From Ruegeria arenilitoris (GTDB lineage Bacteria; Pseudomonadota; Alphaproteobacteria; Rhodobacterales; Rhodobacteraceae), in the NCBI RefSeq assembly GCF_013035425.1, contig NZ_WQHX01000001.1, forward strand, positions 1 to 64,000: DNA of 64,000 nucleotides. The letters are read 5' to 3'. The notes under the pieces are model-generated. The model was not told where the DNA came from. It made no database searches and saw only the letters and a list, made by a program, of their open reading frames with translations. Of the stretch, positions 62,857 to 64,000 are shown one piece after another; positions within the stretch are counted from its first letter, which is position 1, and each line of letters starts with the position of its first letter. Both the position numbers and the translations under genes were made by a program.

Positions 62857-64000
62857 CTAACTTGCAGTGCAAGATGCGAAAAGGCCTGGGCCAAAGATCG
62901 CTGAAACTTGAGCAACTTCGACAACGTAAGTCCCGCTTACACCATCTGCAGCCTTCGCTGTTTCCGAGTAAGACCAAATTGGAGTCGCGGTCGTCTCTTC
63001 GCGCAATAGTACCCCGTTTGAGCGAACTCGAACCAAATAAGCTTCGGTCTCTTCACCCAATGGAACATCCAAGCCGCCCCAGTCATCTCCATCCACCCGC
63101 GTGCGGCGCACCCACGAAAAGCTGTCAGCGTCGGTCTTTGACACGACTTTTAGATGAGCCGGCGCATATGGGCGCAAACCGTTGCCGTCAAATGCTTCGA
63201 CCTGGTGAACAAAAGCTGGATCCTCATACCCACGCGATGCGGGACCGATCCGATAATGTTTTGAAACGCGTCGTTCATTGCGGAGCAAGTTGAGTTGGCT
63301 GATACGATCATCGAGCAAAACGAAAACAGAGCCCTCAGGCCAAACTTCAGGCATAGCTGAATCTGTTCCCAATTGGCCGCGCAACCGACCTGAAAGGTTA
63401 AATATTCCGCCTTCTTCCAATGTTGCGTCAGAGAACTGGATTACTTCCCAATTATCGAGAGTGCCGTCACCAATGGCAGCCAAGTTGGCACCGTTCAGCA
63501 AAGCTTCTCGCGGTCGTGATTCCAGGAAGCCGTCGATCAAGTTGACCCGAAGTGGCCTGCCTTCATCCCAAATTCCGGAGCTGGCCCGCCAAAGCGGTGA
63601 CTCTGTGAAACCTATTACCGCCTGATCCGAAATAACTTGTCGCAGGGCATAATCTTCGTCCTGCGCAGCGACATAAATAGCTACATTGCCCGCCCACGGG
63701 TCTGCCGACAAAGCAAGATAGGGCGCATGTGCGGCCTCTGCCCCTGTAATGAGCGGTAGATCCATAAGTACCGGTAAAACGGGTGTCGGCGCGATAAAAG
63801 GTCTGGCGTTGACGCCATCGTCAGTGATCTCGGCGGGGGCATAAACGTCGGGTTCAATCCGAACCGCGTCGACCAGCTGCATTTCAGCCTGTTCAATCCG
63901 GTCAATACGAAAACTCGGGAAGTCCTGCTGATCCATGCCTTTCAAGCGAACAACGTCACCAGCGCCAAGATTCAGCTGAGACGGCGGCAAGGCGAAGCGC
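62857..64000 (-). CDS. RcGTA gp15-like tail/host-specificity protein, 5' part outside window
   Basis: C-terminal 380 residues or so of a much longer protein (about 1300 in RcGTA). The frame is open to the window edge (RFALPPSQLNLGAGDVVRL) with no start codon required inside, so the gene is truncated by the window. Pieces such as LSADPWAGNVAIYVAAQDEDY, RLRGQLGTDSAMPEVWPEGS and YVVEVAQVSAIFGPG resemble the C-terminal region of the phage-like GTA baseplate/tail protein. It would contact the recipient capsule or surface. The stop TAG is at 62857-62859. Confidence 0.8.
   Translation of the reverse strand, partial: RFALPPSQLNLGAGDVVRLKGMDQQDFPSFRIDRIEQAEMQLVDAVRIEPDVYAPAEITDDGVNARPFIAPTPVLPVLMDLPLITGAEAAHAPYLALSADPWAGNVAIYVAAQDEDYALRQVISDQAVIGFTESPLWRASSGIWDEGRPLRVNLIDGFLESRPREALLNGANLAAIGDGTLDNWEVIQFSDATLEEGGIFNLSGRLRGQLGTDSAMPEVWPEGSVFVLLDDRISQLNLLRNERRVSKHYRIGPASRGYEDPAFVHQVEAFDGNGLRPYAPAHLKVVSKTDADSFSWVRRTRVDGDDWGGLDVPLGEETEAYLVRVRSNGVLLREETTATPIWSYSETAKAADGVSGTYVVEVAQVSAIFGPGLFASCTAS

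Noticed and set aside
1-64000. CRISPR arrays, tRNA or rRNA genes, IS elements
   Set aside because: No short regularly spaced repeats, no cloverleaf candidates in the spacers examined and no transposase genes were seen. The reading was by eye only, so a small RNA gene could have been missed.

Overview
The window looks like a chromosomal segment of a marine alphaproteobacterium of the Rhodobacteraceae/Roseobacter group. This rests on a C4-pathway 5-aminolevulinate synthase with an Fnr-type box upstream, a pdhA-pdhB-pdhC operon with lipoyl domains on both E1-beta and E2, large TRAP transporter subunits, a bacterial leucyl-transferase, many small Rhodobacterales-type hypothetical proteins, and the end of an RcGTA-like gene transfer agent cluster at the right edge. 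Family assignments come from reading translated sequence; no database search was run. Apart from the repeat protein at the left edge and the GTA genes at the right edge, the content is core metabolism, envelope biogenesis and regulation. I saw no IS element, CRISPR array, rRNA or tRNA gene.

Layout. 1-1167: end of a charged repeat protein with two identical 317-bp blocks. 1326-9674: M48 protease, PIN protein cotranscribed with an rRNA methyltransferase, glnE and small partners, DUF2852 and RDD membrane proteins with related inverted repeats, bpt and a VOC protein. 9923-16807: a TRAP transporter (binding protein, small and oversized large permease) facing a Cache-type histidine kinase and NarL-type regulator. 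16844-18125: an Fe(II)/2-oxoglutarate oxygenase of the BesD/HalD type plus a VOC protein. 18351-22184: ilvB-GT87-ilvN, preceded by an unannotated leader-peptide attenuator. 22495-31520: HTH regulator, DUF2189, amidase, prfB, a small-molecule kinase, PBP1A (mrcA) and a cell-wall amidase.

31586-41908: aminotransferase, BepA-like protease, DsbA-like protein, rodZ-ispG, hemA (TTG start), M20 peptidase and lpdA. 42122-55326: coiled-coil membrane protein, DUF924, MFS, queA, a giant AsmA-like protein, bcp, DUF455, a LytM peptidase overlapping a bactofilin, a second BesD/HalD-type oxygenase, aqpZ and two cyclophilins. 55461-61197: pgk, an FtsB-like protein and the pyruvate dehydrogenase operon. 61327-64000: cysE, a DksA-like protein and the GTA end.

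Connections. The lpdA gene (E3) lies about 15 kb from pdhABC, but both have the same AGTTTA-N4-TAAACT dyad just upstream, which suggests one regulator for the whole complex. The ilv operon carries a Leu/Val/Ile-rich leader peptide and terminator. Envelope genes recur across the window: mrcA, amidase, bepA-like, dsbA-like, rodZ, asmA-like, LytM/bactofilin and ftsB. The two BesD/HalD-type oxygenases both keep the metal-binding carboxylate, so they are more likely hydroxylases than halogenases.
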